From contig JAUZPH010000003.1 of the NCBI GenBank assembly GCA_030706065.1, positions 1-28,171 on the forward strand: a stretch of DNA of 28,171 nt. The letters are read 5' to 3'. This document shows positions 1 to 7,963 of this stretch, piece after piece. The stretch comes from Bacillota bacterium (lineage in GTDB: Bacteria; Bacillota; Clostridia; Clostridiales; Clostridiaceae). How positions within the stretch are numbered: position 1 is the first letter of the stretch; every line of letters starts with the position of its first letter. Below the pieces are notes generated by a model that was given only the letters and a program-made list of their open reading frames with translations, was not told the origin of the DNA and did not search any database. The position numbers and the translations under genes were made by a program.

Positions 1-38
1 ATGAATGGAACAACACTTAACAAAGGGTTAATTACATA

Positions 39-623
39 TCAATAAGTCTCTACGAAGAGCTCAAAATATCCTTGAGGGTGTAAGCATACAGGGCAGGTCT
101 TAGGTGCTGCTTCTCCCTCAAATATATAGCCGCATTTAAGACATTTCCAGAACACTGGGGAATCCTTCTTAAATACACTCTCATTTTCAATATTGCCGAG
201 CAGCTTCTTATATCTTTCTTCATGCCTTGCTTCCACCTTTGCAGTATTCCTGAAGGCTGCGGCAACTACAGGGAAACCTTCCTCCTGAGCGACCAGTGCA
301 AATTTTGGGTAAAGTTTAATCCATTCTTCGTTCTCACCGCTTGCAGCAGCAGCCAGGTTGGCTTTTGTGTCACCAAGGGCAACAGGGTATGAAGCAGTTA
401 TTTCAACAGCCTCACCATTGAGCTCTTCATTCAGAAGGCTGAAGAACCGCTTTGCATGCATTAATTCCTGATCTGCAGTTTCTTCAAATATGTTACCTAT
501 CTGAACATATCCCTCCTTTTTTGCTACTTTGGCATAGTAAGTGTATCTGTTCCTTGCCTGTGATTCACCGGCAAAGGCCTTTAAGAGATTTTCTGCAGTT
601 TTACTTCCCTTCAATGAAGCCAT
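39..623 (-). CDS. rbr: Rubrerythrin
   Basis: Non-haem iron protein that reduces hydrogen peroxide to water in the anaerobe cytoplasm, taking electrons from rubredoxin or NADH-linked partners. The first ~140 residues are a ferritin-like four-helix domain with the expected Glu/His ligand pattern (GESQARNRY near the N-terminus, EETADQELMHAKRF, and EARHEERY further on). The last ~40 residues are a rubredoxin-type domain with two CxxC pairs (CLKCGY and CPVC) for one iron. At 194 aa the length is normal for the family. The ATG at 621-623 follows a GGAGAGAC ribosome site. It is transcribed away from the small unknown gene at 818. A weak promoter lies on the minus strand, with -10 at 700-705 and an AT-rich dyad over the -35. 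Family assignment is firm; the electron donor is not shown. Confidence 0.96.
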   Translation of the reverse strand: MASLKGSKTAENLLKAFAGESQARNRYTYYAKVAKKEGYVQIGNIFEETADQELMHAKRFFSLLNEELNGEAVEITASYPVALGDTKANLAAAASGENEEWIKLYPKFALVAQEEGFPVVAAAFRNTAKVEARHEERYKKLLGNIENESVFKKDSPVFWKCLKCGYIFEGEAAPKTCPVCLHPQGYFELFVETY

Positions 624-699
624 AATTGTCTCTCCTGCCTTTCTTTAATTTGATAGTGGGGATAATAACCTCAGAATCGGATGTTGAGAAAACTGAACT

Positions 700-736
700 A
701 TTATACAATTCAAAGACATAACAATTATTATTATTG
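700..736 (-). promoter_or_regulatory. Candidate rbr promoter with PerR-like dyad
   Basis: On the minus strand a TATAAT -10 (700-705) lies 17 bp from the -35 zone. That zone is covered by a 15-base 7-1-7 inverted repeat, CAATTATTATTATTG at 722-736, with one mismatch. Its spacing resembles PerR boxes, which control rubrerythrins in clostridia. The AT-rich background makes this tentative. Confidence 0.3.
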
Positions 737-817
737 GGTACATTAAATTATATATTGTTTTTTTATTATTTATGATAAAAACTTGTCATTTGCTTAAGAG
801 TAATAAGGAGGAAAGGT

Positions 818-1054
818 ATGTCCAGGTACAGGCTAGATATCAGCGGCAGCATTGAATTGGGTGATTACAGTGACATTAACGACTATATAGAACTGGTAGA
901 TTACGGAGACAGTTTCACTGTTACCTTTGATAGAGTAAGCGGGGAAAATGTGGATATAATTTGCAGCATGCTGCAGGAGAAGGATTTTAAAATAGGTTCC
1001 AGGACGGAAGGGAAGGGCGGGAAGGTATACCTCTCAGCCTCAAGGAAGAGGTAG
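818..1054 (+). CDS. Small conserved-looking protein of unknown function
   Basis: A 78-aa soluble protein that I do not recognise. It has a good ribosome site (AAGGAGGAAAGGT, then ATG). Composition is balanced, with an acidic N-terminal half (DYSDINDYIELVDYGD) and a basic C-terminus (GGKVYLSASRKR). The alternation of residues suggests a small beta-alpha-beta fold: strands near 4-12, 30-40 and 68-74, and a helix near 46-55. It has no signal peptide, membrane segment or cysteine cluster. It stands alone, divergent from rubrerythrin, and is followed by a terminator at 1115-1141. The strong ribosome site and codon use like its neighbours support a real gene. Confidence 0.75.
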   Translation: MSRYRLDISGSIELGDYSDINDYIELVDYGDSFTVTFDRVSGENVDIICSMLQEKDFKIGSRTEGKGGKVYLSASRKR

Positions 1055-1114
1055 AGGAATATAGGCAATTCTTTAAAAAATAATTTTGTATAAGCTCTGA
1101 CATGTGCCAAACAA

Positions 1115-1141
1115 GCAGCAGGAATTCCGGCTGCCTTTTAT
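1115..1141 (+). terminator. Rho-independent terminator
   Basis: GCAGCAGG (1115-1122) pairs with CCGGCTGC (1127-1134) with one mismatch across an AATT loop, followed by CTTTTATTA. It ends the transcript of the 78-aa gene before the glucokinase promoter. Confidence 0.6.
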
Positions 1142-1152
1142 TATATTTGAAG

Positions 1153-1182
1153 TTGTGTATATTTCCGCAACTATGATATAAT
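1153..1182 (+). promoter_or_regulatory. Extended -10 promoter of the glucokinase operon
   Basis: TTGTGT (1153-1158), an 18-bp spacer, then TATAAT (1177-1182) preceded by TGA, which makes an extended -10 (TGNTATAAT). Predicted transcription start is near 1189, giving a leader of about 53 nt before the glucokinase ATG that contains a short ORF. Confidence 0.6.
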
Positions 1183-1201
1183 AAGGACTTAGGTGGTTAT
1201 A

Positions 1202-1237
1202 ATGGACACTATAAGGAAATTAAAGGCGGAGGGCTGA
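1202..1237 (+). other. Short leader ORF upstream of glucokinase (11 codons)
   Basis: ATG at 1202 with its own AGGTGG ribosome site 7 nt upstream encodes MDTIRKLKAEG, then TGA at 1235-1237. The stop lies 4 nt before the glucokinase ATG (1242), and the leader's last codons contain the glucokinase ribosome site (GGCGGAGGG). Ribosomes ending here could re-initiate on the kinase gene. Whether it is translated is unproven. Confidence 0.4.
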
Positions 1238-1241
1238 AGCA

Positions 1242-2189
1242 ATGGATAAAAGATATGTTGTAGGTGTAGATTTAGGTGGTACAAAGATAAGTTGTGCTCT
1301 TTCCGATATGGAGGGAGATTTAATAAGCAAGATTACTATTCCCACAAATGCCCATGAAGGAGAAGAAGCAGTTCTGGGAAGGATTATATATTCTATAGAG
1401 GAAACAGTTAAAGAGGCAGGCAAGTCCTATGATGAGATTAAAGCCATAGGTATAGGTTCACCAGGACCTTTGGATTCAAAAACAGGAGTTATACTGAATA
1501 CTCCAAACCTTCCTTTTAAGAATTTCAAGCTGGTTGAGGCTCTGGTTAACAGGTTTCAGATACCGACCTACCTTGAGAATGATGCCAATGCGGCAGCAAT
1601 AGGGGAATATCTCTTTGGTGCTGCCAAGGGAACACAGAACATGGTTTATGTTACAGTAAGTACCGGAATAGGCGGAGGTGCCGTATTAAACGGAAGATTG
1701 TACAAGGGAGCTACCTCTAATGCCCTTGAAATTGGACACATAACAGTTCAACCGGAAGGCCCAAGATGCAACTGCGGAAATTATGGCTGTGCCGAGGCTC
1801 TGGCTTCAGGAACAGCTATCGGGAGACAGGCAAGAGAGGCCGTCGAGAGGGGACTGGATACAACACTTTCAGAATATGAGAAGGTGACCTCCTACGAGGT
1901 GTTCGTTGAGGCGGAAAAAGGAGATAAGGTTGCATCCTATATACTGAACAGGAGCCTGACCTACCTTGGGATATGCGTGGCAAATGTCATATGCTGCTTT
2001 GATCCTGAAGTGGTTGTAATTGGCGGAGGAGTATCCAAAGGCGGAGAAATTGTGTTTGAAAGGGTCAGGGAAGTGGTTAAGAACAGGGCATTGAGGCCAA
2101 TGAATAACTGCAGCATAGTACCGGCAGGGCTGGGTACCGATGCAGGTGTAGTGGGAGCTGTAGCAGTTGCCATGACAGAAAGTAAATAA
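1242..2189 (+). CDS. glcK: ROK-family glucokinase
   Basis: Phosphorylates glucose with ATP to glucose-6-phosphate in the cytoplasm. The 315-aa sequence has the full ROK layout: an N-terminal phosphate-binding loop DLGGTKIS (residues 10-17), the catalytic Asp in LENDANAAA, the second glycine-rich loop (VSTGIGGG), EIGH supplying a zinc-ligand His, and the ROK zinc motif CNCGNYGCAEA. No HTH domain is present, so it is a kinase and not a ROK repressor. It starts at ATG 1242 after GGCGGAGGG. It is probably first in an operon with cinA (86 nt downstream), the metallophosphoesterase and the CPBP protease. A GH13 enzyme and an aldose epimerase in the same window fit intracellular glucan use. ROK kinases can prefer other hexoses, so strict glucose specificity is inferred. 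Confidence 0.93.
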   Translation: MDKRYVVGVDLGGTKISCALSDMEGDLISKITIPTNAHEGEEAVLGRIIYSIEETVKEAGKSYDEIKAIGIGSPGPLDSKTGVILNTPNLPFKNFKLVEALVNRFQIPTYLENDANAAAIGEYLFGAAKGTQNMVYVTVSTGIGGGAVLNGRLYKGATSNALEIGHITVQPEGPRCNCGNYGCAEALASGTAIGRQAREAVERGLDTTLSEYEKVTSYEVFVEAEKGDKVASYILNRSLTYLGICVANVICCFDPEVVVIGGGVSKGGEIVFERVREVVKNRALRPMNNCSIVPAGLGTDAGVVGAVAVAMTESK

Positions 2190-2205
2190 ATACTGTATAT
2201 TGCGG

Positions 2206-2241
2206 CACCGGGGTTGACTTATTTTTTGAGATACTCCGGTG
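2206..2241 (+). other. Intercistronic hairpin between glucokinase and cinA
   Basis: CACCGGGG (2206-2213) and CTCCGGTG (2234-2241) pair over 8 bp with one G-U, around a 20-nt U-rich loop. No proper U tract follows, so it is more likely an mRNA-stability or partial attenuation structure than a full terminator. Confidence 0.35.
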
Positions 2242-2275
2242 TCTTATTCAATTGATAATTGAAGGAGGTTTGTTT

Positions 2276-3505
2276 ATGAAGGCAGAAATAATGGCAGTGG
2301 GGACAGAACTGCTGCTGGGGGATATAGTGAATACCAATGCACAGTTCATAGCAAAGGAACTGGCTGCGCTGGGCATATCGGTGTATAGGCAGTCTGTGGT
2401 AGGAGATAATGCGGAAAGGTTGAGAGAGGCTATTCAGGAAGGCTTTAAGAGAGCGGACATCATCATTACCACCGGAGGGCTTGGTCCAACTAAGGATGAT
2501 CTCACAAAAGAGACAGCATCGGAATACTTTGGAAGGAGCCTTGTAACGCATCAGGAATCCATGGAAGCAATCGAGGATTATTTTAAAAAGACAGGTAGAA
2601 GTATGACGGAATCCAACAAAAAGCAGGCATACTTTCCGGAAGGTGCTGTCATTTTGAAAAATAACAATGGTACTGCACCGGGATGCATCCTTGAACAGGA
2701 TGGAAAGACAATAATTCTGCTGCCGGGGCCGCCAAAGGAAATGATACCTATGTTCAAGGAAGGGGTTGTTCCATATCTTGAAAAGCTTTCGGATGGCGTG
2801 CTGGTATCAAAGGTCCTAAGAATATGCGGTATCGGTGAAAGCCAGATGGAGGAAGAGATAAGGCATATAATAGAAGGACAGAGCAATCCAACGGTGGCTC
2901 CGTATGCAAAAGAAAACGAAGTTACTCTAAGGATAACGGCCAAGGCTGCGGAAAAGCAGGAGGCTGAAAAACTGATAGTACCGGTAGAGGAAAGTATAAG
3001 GGCAATTTTAGGCAAGCATATATATGGAGTTGATGACTGTACCCTGGAGGATGTTGTAGGGGAACTGCTGATTGAAAAAGGTTTGACTATATCTACTGCA
3101 GAATCCTGTACGGGAGGATTGATTGCGGGAACACTGATAAACTATCCCGGAATATCCGCTGTGCTGAGCCACGGCTTGGTGACATATTCCAATGAGGCCA
3201 AGATGCAGCTTCTGGGTGTAAAACAGGAGACCCTGGATAAGTATGGTGCTGTCAGTGAAGAAACTGCCCGGGAGATGGTTCAGGGCTTGATAAGCCTGAC
3301 AGGAACAAGGGTAGGTATTTCAGTCACGGGTATTGCCGGGCCAGGGGGAGGAACAGAGGAGAAGCCTGTTGGACTGGTATATGCAGGCCTTTATATAGAC
3401 GGCAGGGTAATGGTACGAAAGTTTAACTTTGCCGGAAACAGGCAGAAGGTAAGGAACAGAACAGTGGTAGGCGTCCTGGATTGGCTGAGGAGAGAAATTT
3501 TATGA
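2276..3505 (+). CDS. cinA: CinA family protein (MoCF-like domain plus nicotinamide-nucleotide amidase domain)
   Basis: A 409-aa two-domain protein. The N-terminal MoCF/MogA-like domain (about 1-170) opens with AEIMAVGTELLLGD and carries GGLGPTKDDLT and LLPGPPKEM. This region has ADP-ribose pyrophosphatase activity in studied homologues. The C-terminal PncC/CinA domain (about 250-409) has STAESCTGGLIAGTL and VTGIAGPGGGTEEKP, and deamidates nicotinamide mononucleotide in NAD recycling. I chose ATG 2276 because AAGGAGG sits 7 nt upstream and the family begins MKAEI; an upstream in-frame codon at 2252 lacks a ribosome site. The stop overlaps the next start as ATGA at 3502-3505, so the two are translationally coupled. 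The name refers to competence induction in streptococci, but nothing here shows a link to competence. Confidence 0.94.
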   Translation: MKAEIMAVGTELLLGDIVNTNAQFIAKELAALGISVYRQSVVGDNAERLREAIQEGFKRADIIITTGGLGPTKDDLTKETASEYFGRSLVTHQESMEAIEDYFKKTGRSMTESNKKQAYFPEGAVILKNNNGTAPGCILEQDGKTIILLPGPPKEMIPMFKEGVVPYLEKLSDGVLVSKVLRICGIGESQMEEEIRHIIEGQSNPTVAPYAKENEVTLRITAKAAEKQEAEKLIVPVEESIRAILGKHIYGVDDCTLEDVVGELLIEKGLTISTAESCTGGLIAGTLINYPGISAVLSHGLVTYSNEAKMQLLGVKQETLDKYGAVSEETAREMVQGLISLTGTRVGISVTGIAGPGGGTEEKPVGLVYAGLYIDGRVMVRKFNFAGNRQKVRNRTVVGVLDWLRREIL

Positions 3506-4671
3506 CTATACAGAATATAGCTTATAAGATATTGGGCGCGCTGTTCTTTGTAGTTGCCATTGCCCTTTACGGAGGACTGAATTATTACATAGGAAAAAGA
3601 ATATGGCTCGGTTTATTCAGGCATGTATCCTTTGTAAATATCAAGGTTTACTGGGTCATTTACTGGGCTATAGTATTGTGTTATATTCCGGCCATGGTGC
3701 TTAGAAACCATCCGGGAAGGATACTTTCCCTGATGGAGCTTATGGGAGGCATATGGATGGGAGTAATGTTCTACCTTTTCATAGCCTTCCTGGTAATAGA
3801 TTTGATAAGGCTACTGCTCAGGAAAGCAGGTTCCGAAGGTGTCATAAACATGATGGCCAGCGGCAGCTTCCAGGTAGTATTTTCTATAGTAATAGGTATC
3901 ATTGTGGTGTTCTTTGTGGCTTACGGCATGAGGGAGGCTTCAATTTCCAAGGTTTCAACCTATAATTTTGATGTGTCGAAGCCTGTACAAGATAGTAACA
4001 TGAAAATTGTTATGATCAGTGATATACACATTGGAGGAATTATCGGAAGAAGCAGAGTGGAAAATATGGTTAAGGAGATAAACAGCCTCAATCCGGATCT
4101 TGTCCTGTTTGCCGGGGATATTATCGACAGCAGCCTTGAGCCCTTCAAGGAACAGAATATGGGCGAGGTTTTCAGGCAGATCAAAAGCAGTTATGGAGTA
4201 TATGGATGCCTGGGAAACCACGAGGGCTTTGACGGAAATGTTGGTGATATAGTCAAGGAATATGATGCTGCAGGGATCAGAATTCTACAAGACGAGGCAG
4301 TACTGGTTAATAACAGCGTCTATGTGGCAGGACGGGTGGATGCTTCCATTGCCAGGGGCAAGGGGAGAAAAAAGATAAGTGAAATTCTGACAGGGATAGA
4401 TAAAAGTAAGCCCGTAATAATGCTGGATCACCAGCCTCTGGAATTTTCCGAGGAGGATAAGGAAGGCGTGGATTTACTCCTGTGCGGCCATACCCATAGA
4501 GGGCAGCTGGCTCCGGCAAATTTGATAACCCATAGAATCTATGAATTGGACTATGGATATCTTAAGAAGGGAAATCTCAATATCGTTGTATCCAGCGGAT
4601 ACGGTACGTGGGGGCCTCCCATGAGAATTGGGAGCCAGTCGGAGATTGTGGAAATAAACCTGGGACATTGA
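3502..4671 (+). CDS. Membrane-anchored metallophosphoesterase (YkuE/YaeI type)
   Basis: Calcineurin-like phosphoesterase of 389 aa. The first ~140 residues hold about four hydrophobic segments (roughly 10-30, 45-65, 78-102, 122-142). The catalytic domain follows, with ordered metal-binding motifs SDIHIGG, AGDIID, GNHEG and CGHTHRGQ. These coordinate a dinuclear metal centre. In related proteins (YaeI, LpxG-like) the substrates are lipid-linked phosphates or nucleotides; the substrate here is unknown. The start is ATG 3502, overlapping the cinA stop, with GAGGAG ten nt upstream; an in-frame TTG at 3481 inside cinA is less likely. The next gene starts 19 nt after the stop, so the two are probably co-transcribed. 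Confidence 0.88.
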   Translation: MTIQNIAYKILGALFFVVAIALYGGLNYYIGKRIWLGLFRHVSFVNIKVYWVIYWAIVLCYIPAMVLRNHPGRILSLMELMGGIWMGVMFYLFIAFLVIDLIRLLLRKAGSEGVINMMASGSFQVVFSIVIGIIVVFFVAYGMREASISKVSTYNFDVSKPVQDSNMKIVMISDIHIGGIIGRSRVENMVKEINSLNPDLVLFAGDIIDSSLEPFKEQNMGEVFRQIKSSYGVYGCLGNHEGFDGNVGDIVKEYDAAGIRILQDEAVLVNNSVYVAGRVDASIARGKGRKKISEILTGIDKSKPVIMLDHQPLEFSEEDKEGVDLLLCGHTHRGQLAPANLITHRIYELDYGYLKKGNLNIVVSSGYGTWGPPMRIGSQSEIVEINLGH

Positions 4672-4690
4672 TTTTGAAAGGGAGAGAAAA

Positions 4691-5719
4691 ATGAAAGCTA
4701 TATTTCGAGCCAATCTATTTATACTTCTCCTCGTAGTTTTTCAAATTATAAGCCAGATTACCATAGTGGGCAGGTTGGAAGAACTTATTGGCTATTCAAA
4801 CCTGCTTATGATAGATGAGTATTTGTTCCTGCTCATACCTGTAATTCTATATATGATCATAACTAAGCAATCTCCAAAGGAGGTATTCAGGTTAAACAGG
4901 ATATACCTAGCTGATGTCTTCAATGTAATAATAATTGCGGTGCTGTGTCAGCCTATAGCATCATTTTTGTCCCTGCTGACATCCCTGTTTTTTACAAACC
5001 CGGTATCTGAAGCTTTAAATGACCTTCAATCGGTATCCCTGCCTGTAATGCTGTTTATGATAGCAGTGACACCAGCTATCTGTGAGGAGGCGGTAACAAG
5101 GGGAGTAGTACTGCATGGATACAACAAGGTCGGTCTTTTCAAGGCAGCCTTGATAAACGGGCTGGTATTCTGCATACTTCACCTGAGCCCGCAGCAGTCT
5201 CTCTATACCTTTGCTCTAGGCTTTATTTTTGCATACATGGTGAGGGTAACCAATTCCATCTTCACCTCGATGCTTTGCCATTTTACCTTTAATGGAATCC
5301 AGGTAAGCCTATCGAAGCTTGTGGCAGATAATGCCGGTACAAACAGTGCACAAGGAAGTACAGCTGCAGTTGTAACTTTAGCTCAAATCATGAAGGAGAT
5401 TATAATTCGCTTTGCCTTTGCTGCTGTCTGTGGGATTATAATCTATTCACTGATAAAATTATTGGAGAGCCGGCATAAAGCCTCTCTCCAGGAAAGCATG
5501 GAGCCTTTGAATGATTTCCATGGTGATACTCTTCCCATTACAAATGTAATTCAAAGCAGTGATGATATGGCCGGAGAACTTAACCGTGCAGATGCCGGAA
5601 CCTACTTATATAACGGGAGTGCAGTAAGGAATCGGAGCGAAGCACTGCATGCCTATGTTCCTCTCATTCTTCTCGTAATTCTGTACCCAATTGTTATCGT
5701 ACTATTTCGTTTATACTAA
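4691..5719 (+). CDS. CPBP family intramembrane metalloprotease
   Basis: A 342-aa polytopic membrane protein of the CPBP (CAAX protease and bacteriocin-processing, Abi) family. The three family motifs are present in order: EEAVTRG (EExxxR) near 133-139, FCILH (FxxxH) near 156-160, and HFTFN (HxxxN) near 195-199. About eight hydrophobic segments are seen. After the core domain there is an unusual hydrophilic stretch of ~60 residues (about 260-320), then a final membrane helix ending at the C-terminus. A GGGAGAG site precedes ATG 4691. It is the last gene of the probable glucokinase-cinA operon. A foldback repeat begins at the base after its stop codon. The substrate is unknown; roles in signalling proteolysis, prenyl-protein or peptide processing, or immunity are all known in the family. 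Confidence 0.88.
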   Translation: MKAIFRANLFILLLVVFQIISQITIVGRLEELIGYSNLLMIDEYLFLLIPVILYMIITKQSPKEVFRLNRIYLADVFNVIIIAVLCQPIASFLSLLTSLFFTNPVSEALNDLQSVSLPVMLFMIAVTPAICEEAVTRGVVLHGYNKVGLFKAALINGLVFCILHLSPQQSLYTFALGFIFAYMVRVTNSIFTSMLCHFTFNGIQVSLSKLVADNAGTNSAQGSTAAVVTLAQIMKEIIIRFAFAAVCGIIIYSLIKLLESRHKASLQESMEPLNDFHGDTLPITNVIQSSDDMAGELNRADAGTYLYNGSAVRNRSEALHAYVPLILLVILYPIVIVLFRLY

Positions 5720-5867
5720 AGATGTGTGTGTTTAAACCTTAACAAATTCACCGGAGAAAATATCGAATCTTCAACGATTTTTCCGGATGTAAAATTTCAA
5801 CAAATTAGAATTTAATCTGGAGGAAATTTTACATCCCGGATAAATTTATATATAAACTCACACATCT
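5720..5867 (+). repeat. Foldback repeat, expanded copy A
   Basis: A 148-bp member of a dispersed family in this window (others at 18546-18643 and 20974-21070). Terminal inverted repeats AGATGTGTGTGTTTA (5720-5734) and the complement of TAAACTCACACATCT (5853-5867) differ at one position. The first ~66 bases match the other copies, including the core GAGAAAATATCGAAT and CGATTTTTC. Copy A then has about 50 extra bases. These contain a perfect 14-bp hairpin: GGATGTAAAATTTC at 5785-5798 with its complement at 5823-5836. It begins directly after the CPBP stop codon. Confidence 0.7.
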
Positions 5868-5925
5868 ATAACGATAACGAAAACGAGAGGCAGTACAGCA
5901 GTTATATTAATTATGGTTAAAATCT

Positions 5926-5966
5926 GCTATTATATCCTTGAGGTGATTTGACTTGGATATAATAGC
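5926..5966 (+). promoter_or_regulatory. Hairpin enclosing the ribosome site and start codon of the NhaC gene
   Basis: GCTATTATATCC (5926-5937) and GGATATAATAGC (5955-5966) are perfect 12-bp inverted repeats. The 17-nt loop holds the ribosome site GAGGTG (5940-5945) and the first two bases of the TTG start (5953). The right arm is the third base of the start codon plus codons 2-4 and most of codon 5. In RNA this would place the initiation region in and beside a stem, which suggests control of translation. Confidence 0.5.
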
Positions 5967-7281
5967 TTCTTTTTTTATATGTTTTATATTATTTGTGCTC
6001 GGAGCCGTTAAAGGTATCTTTGTAGGATATACGCTGACTTGTGCACTTGTACTGTTTATCGCAATTGCGGTATTCAAGGGCTTCAAAATCAGGAGCGTAT
6101 TAAAGATGGTATATGATGGAGGAAAAAAGGTATTCATAGTACTTCAGATATTTGTTCTGATCGGAGCGATTATTTCAGTCTGGATGGCATCCGGAACTGT
6201 TCAGTCAATCGTGTACTATGGGCTTAAGTATATAAATGCCAACTACTTTATCCTTTCTGCTTTTATAATCTCCTCGATTGTATCTCTCCTAATAGGAACG
6301 TCCTTTGGTACGGTAAGCACTGTGGGTATAGCGCTGATGGTGATGGCCAGAGGAGGGAATGTGAATACTGCAGCTGCTGCAGGGGCAATTATAGCTGGAG
6401 CCTACTTTGGAGACAGGTGTTCACCTATGTCCTCCAGTGCTAACCTGGTGTCAACTATTACATCTACAGATCTCTATGTTAATATAAAAAATATGATTAG
6501 AACCTCAATTGTGCCAGTTATCGCTTCATTAGTTATATACGGGTTGATATCCTTGAGGTTTCCTATGACATCCTCGGGGTCGGGAATAGGCAGTGACATT
6601 GCTCTACATTATAAAGTAGGTATTGTTGCTCTCCTTCCGGCATTAATAATACTCGTCCTTTCATTGTTCAGGGTTAATGTTAAACTGGCCATGCTTATCA
6701 GTATAGCGGCTGCTGCATTGATATCTGTTACCGTCCAGCAGAACACTCCGGTGGAAACTCTTAAGTACATAATGACAGGATACAGCATGAAAAATAATTC
6801 TAATCTTGCAGCTATAATAACCGGAGGCGGGATCATTTCCATGCTGAAGGTATCCTTTGTGGTTTTCATTTCTTCGGGCTTTACGGGAATATTTGAAGGA
6901 ACGGGAATGCTGAGCAGTCTTGAGAAATATACTGCAGCCCCAAGAAGCGATGCCGGAAGGTTTTGTACAGCAATAATTGTGAGCATAGTGACTGCCGCTT
7001 TTGGTTGTACGCAAGTCATGGCGGTAATATTGACATACACACTGATGAAGAAATCTTATCAGTATAAAGGTGATGAATCTGAGGAGGCTGCGGTAAGCCT
7101 GGAAAATACGGCTATTGTAATTGCCCCTTTGATTCCATGGAATATTGCAGTATTGGTGCCTCTCACCAGCCTTAATGCCGGTTTTAGTGCTATTTCCTTC
7201 AGTGTATATTTATATCTTCTCCCTCTGTGGAACCTGTTAATGAAAATATGGAAATCCGGGAGAATAAAATCGGCCAAATAA
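5953..7281 (+). CDS. nhaC: NhaC-family Na+/H+ antiporter
   Basis: A 442-aa membrane protein with about 11-12 hydrophobic segments across its whole length. The hallmark of the NhaC family is present near residues 153-172: GAYFGDRCSPMSSSANL, preceded by a GTSFGTVSTVG loop. A second similar stretch, AFGCTQVMAVIL, lies in the C-terminal half, as expected for an inverted-repeat transporter. Relatives exchange sodium for protons, or in some cases malate/lactate or amino acids, so the exact ions are inferred. It starts at TTG 5953 with GAGGTG seven nt upstream. The start region lies in a perfect 12-bp inverted repeat (5926-5966), which may regulate translation. The unrelated isochorismatase-like gene follows 73 nt after the stop. 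Confidence 0.88.
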   Translation: MDIIASFFICFILFVLGAVKGIFVGYTLTCALVLFIAIAVFKGFKIRSVLKMVYDGGKKVFIVLQIFVLIGAIISVWMASGTVQSIVYYGLKYINANYFILSAFIISSIVSLLIGTSFGTVSTVGIALMVMARGGNVNTAAAAGAIIAGAYFGDRCSPMSSSANLVSTITSTDLYVNIKNMIRTSIVPVIASLVIYGLISLRFPMTSSGSGIGSDIALHYKVGIVALLPALIILVLSLFRVNVKLAMLISIAAAALISVTVQQNTPVETLKYIMTGYSMKNNSNLAAIITGGGIISMLKVSFVVFISSGFTGIFEGTGMLSSLEKYTAAPRSDAGRFCTAIIVSIVTAAFGCTQVMAVILTYTLMKKSYQYKGDESEEAAVSLENTAIVIAPLIPWNIAVLVPLTSLNAGFSAISFSVYLYLLPLWNLLMKIWKSGRIKSAK

Positions 7282-7354
7282 ATAAAAAATATTTTCTATT
7301 TCCAATTTCCATAATATGTAATATAATTATTTTGTGGGTTGGGAGGTAATTTTT

Positions 7355-7912
7355 ATGAGTAATAACACAAATAATAGCGCGCTATTGCTTGTTGACATCC
7401 AGAGAGGAATGACTGGCAGGCTGACAGCTGTGTATAAGGAAGAAGAATTGTTGAAAAATATTGATTCACTGATTAAAGCCGCAAAGGAGGCCGAGCAGCT
7501 TATCGTAAACGTACGGCACTATAACAGAATACTGGAGGCTTCACTGTTGGGAAACAAGAAGTCCAATCCGGGAACTATAACAAAGGATGGAGAACTGATA
7601 GTTTATAAGGAGAACATCAGTGCCTTTAAAGACACAATGTTGAAGCAGGAACTGGACAAGAGAGGTATCACCAGGATTATAGTTGCCGGAACAGTTACCC
7701 AGGGCTGCATAAAAGCCACCTGCCTGGACGGCAAGAGCCTTGGATATGAGGTGGTGCTGGTAGAAGATGGACACAGCAATTATAACCAGAATGCCGAGGA
7801 AGTAATCAGGCAGTGGAATGAGAGTTTAAAAAAAGAAAATATAAGCGTGTTAAAAACCAGTGAGATCAGCTTTGCATGCGAACATGAAATGATGGAGACT
7901 AAATTAAGGTAA
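7355..7912 (+). CDS. Isochorismatase-type cysteine hydrolase
   Basis: A 185-aa cytoplasmic alpha/beta hydrolase of the isochorismatase-like family (nicotinamidase, N-carbamoylsarcosine amidase and related enzymes). The catalytic triad can be placed: Asp14 in LLLVDIQRG, Lys85 in VYKENISAF, and Cys118 in AGTVTQGCIKATC. ATG 7355 is chosen because GGGAGG lies 9 nt upstream; an in-frame earlier codon at 7334 has no ribosome site. The substrate is unknown. The sequence has no nicotinamidase zinc-site pattern that I can recognise. Its neighbours (antiporter, papain-like protein) give no pathway. Confidence 0.88.
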   Translation: MSNNTNNSALLLVDIQRGMTGRLTAVYKEEELLKNIDSLIKAAKEAEQLIVNVRHYNRILEASLLGNKKSNPGTITKDGELIVYKENISAFKDTMLKQELDKRGITRIIVAGTVTQGCIKATCLDGKSLGYEVVLVEDGHSNYNQNAEEVIRQWNESLKKENISVLKTSEISFACEHEMMETKLR

Positions 7913-7963
7913 CTAAGATGTCTTTATATTTACTTGGTTAGCCCTGTCCCAAGGAGCAAGCTT

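Noticed and set aside
3481..3501. TTG start for the metallophosphoesterase inside cinA
   Set aside because: The ATG at 3502 has better ribosome-site spacing and forms a standard ATGA overlap with the cinA stop.
5720..5867. Interpretation of the foldback repeats as a CRISPR array or simple terminators
   Set aside because: Copies are dispersed kilobases apart with no spacers, they lack T tracts, and hutP already has its own terminator before copy B.
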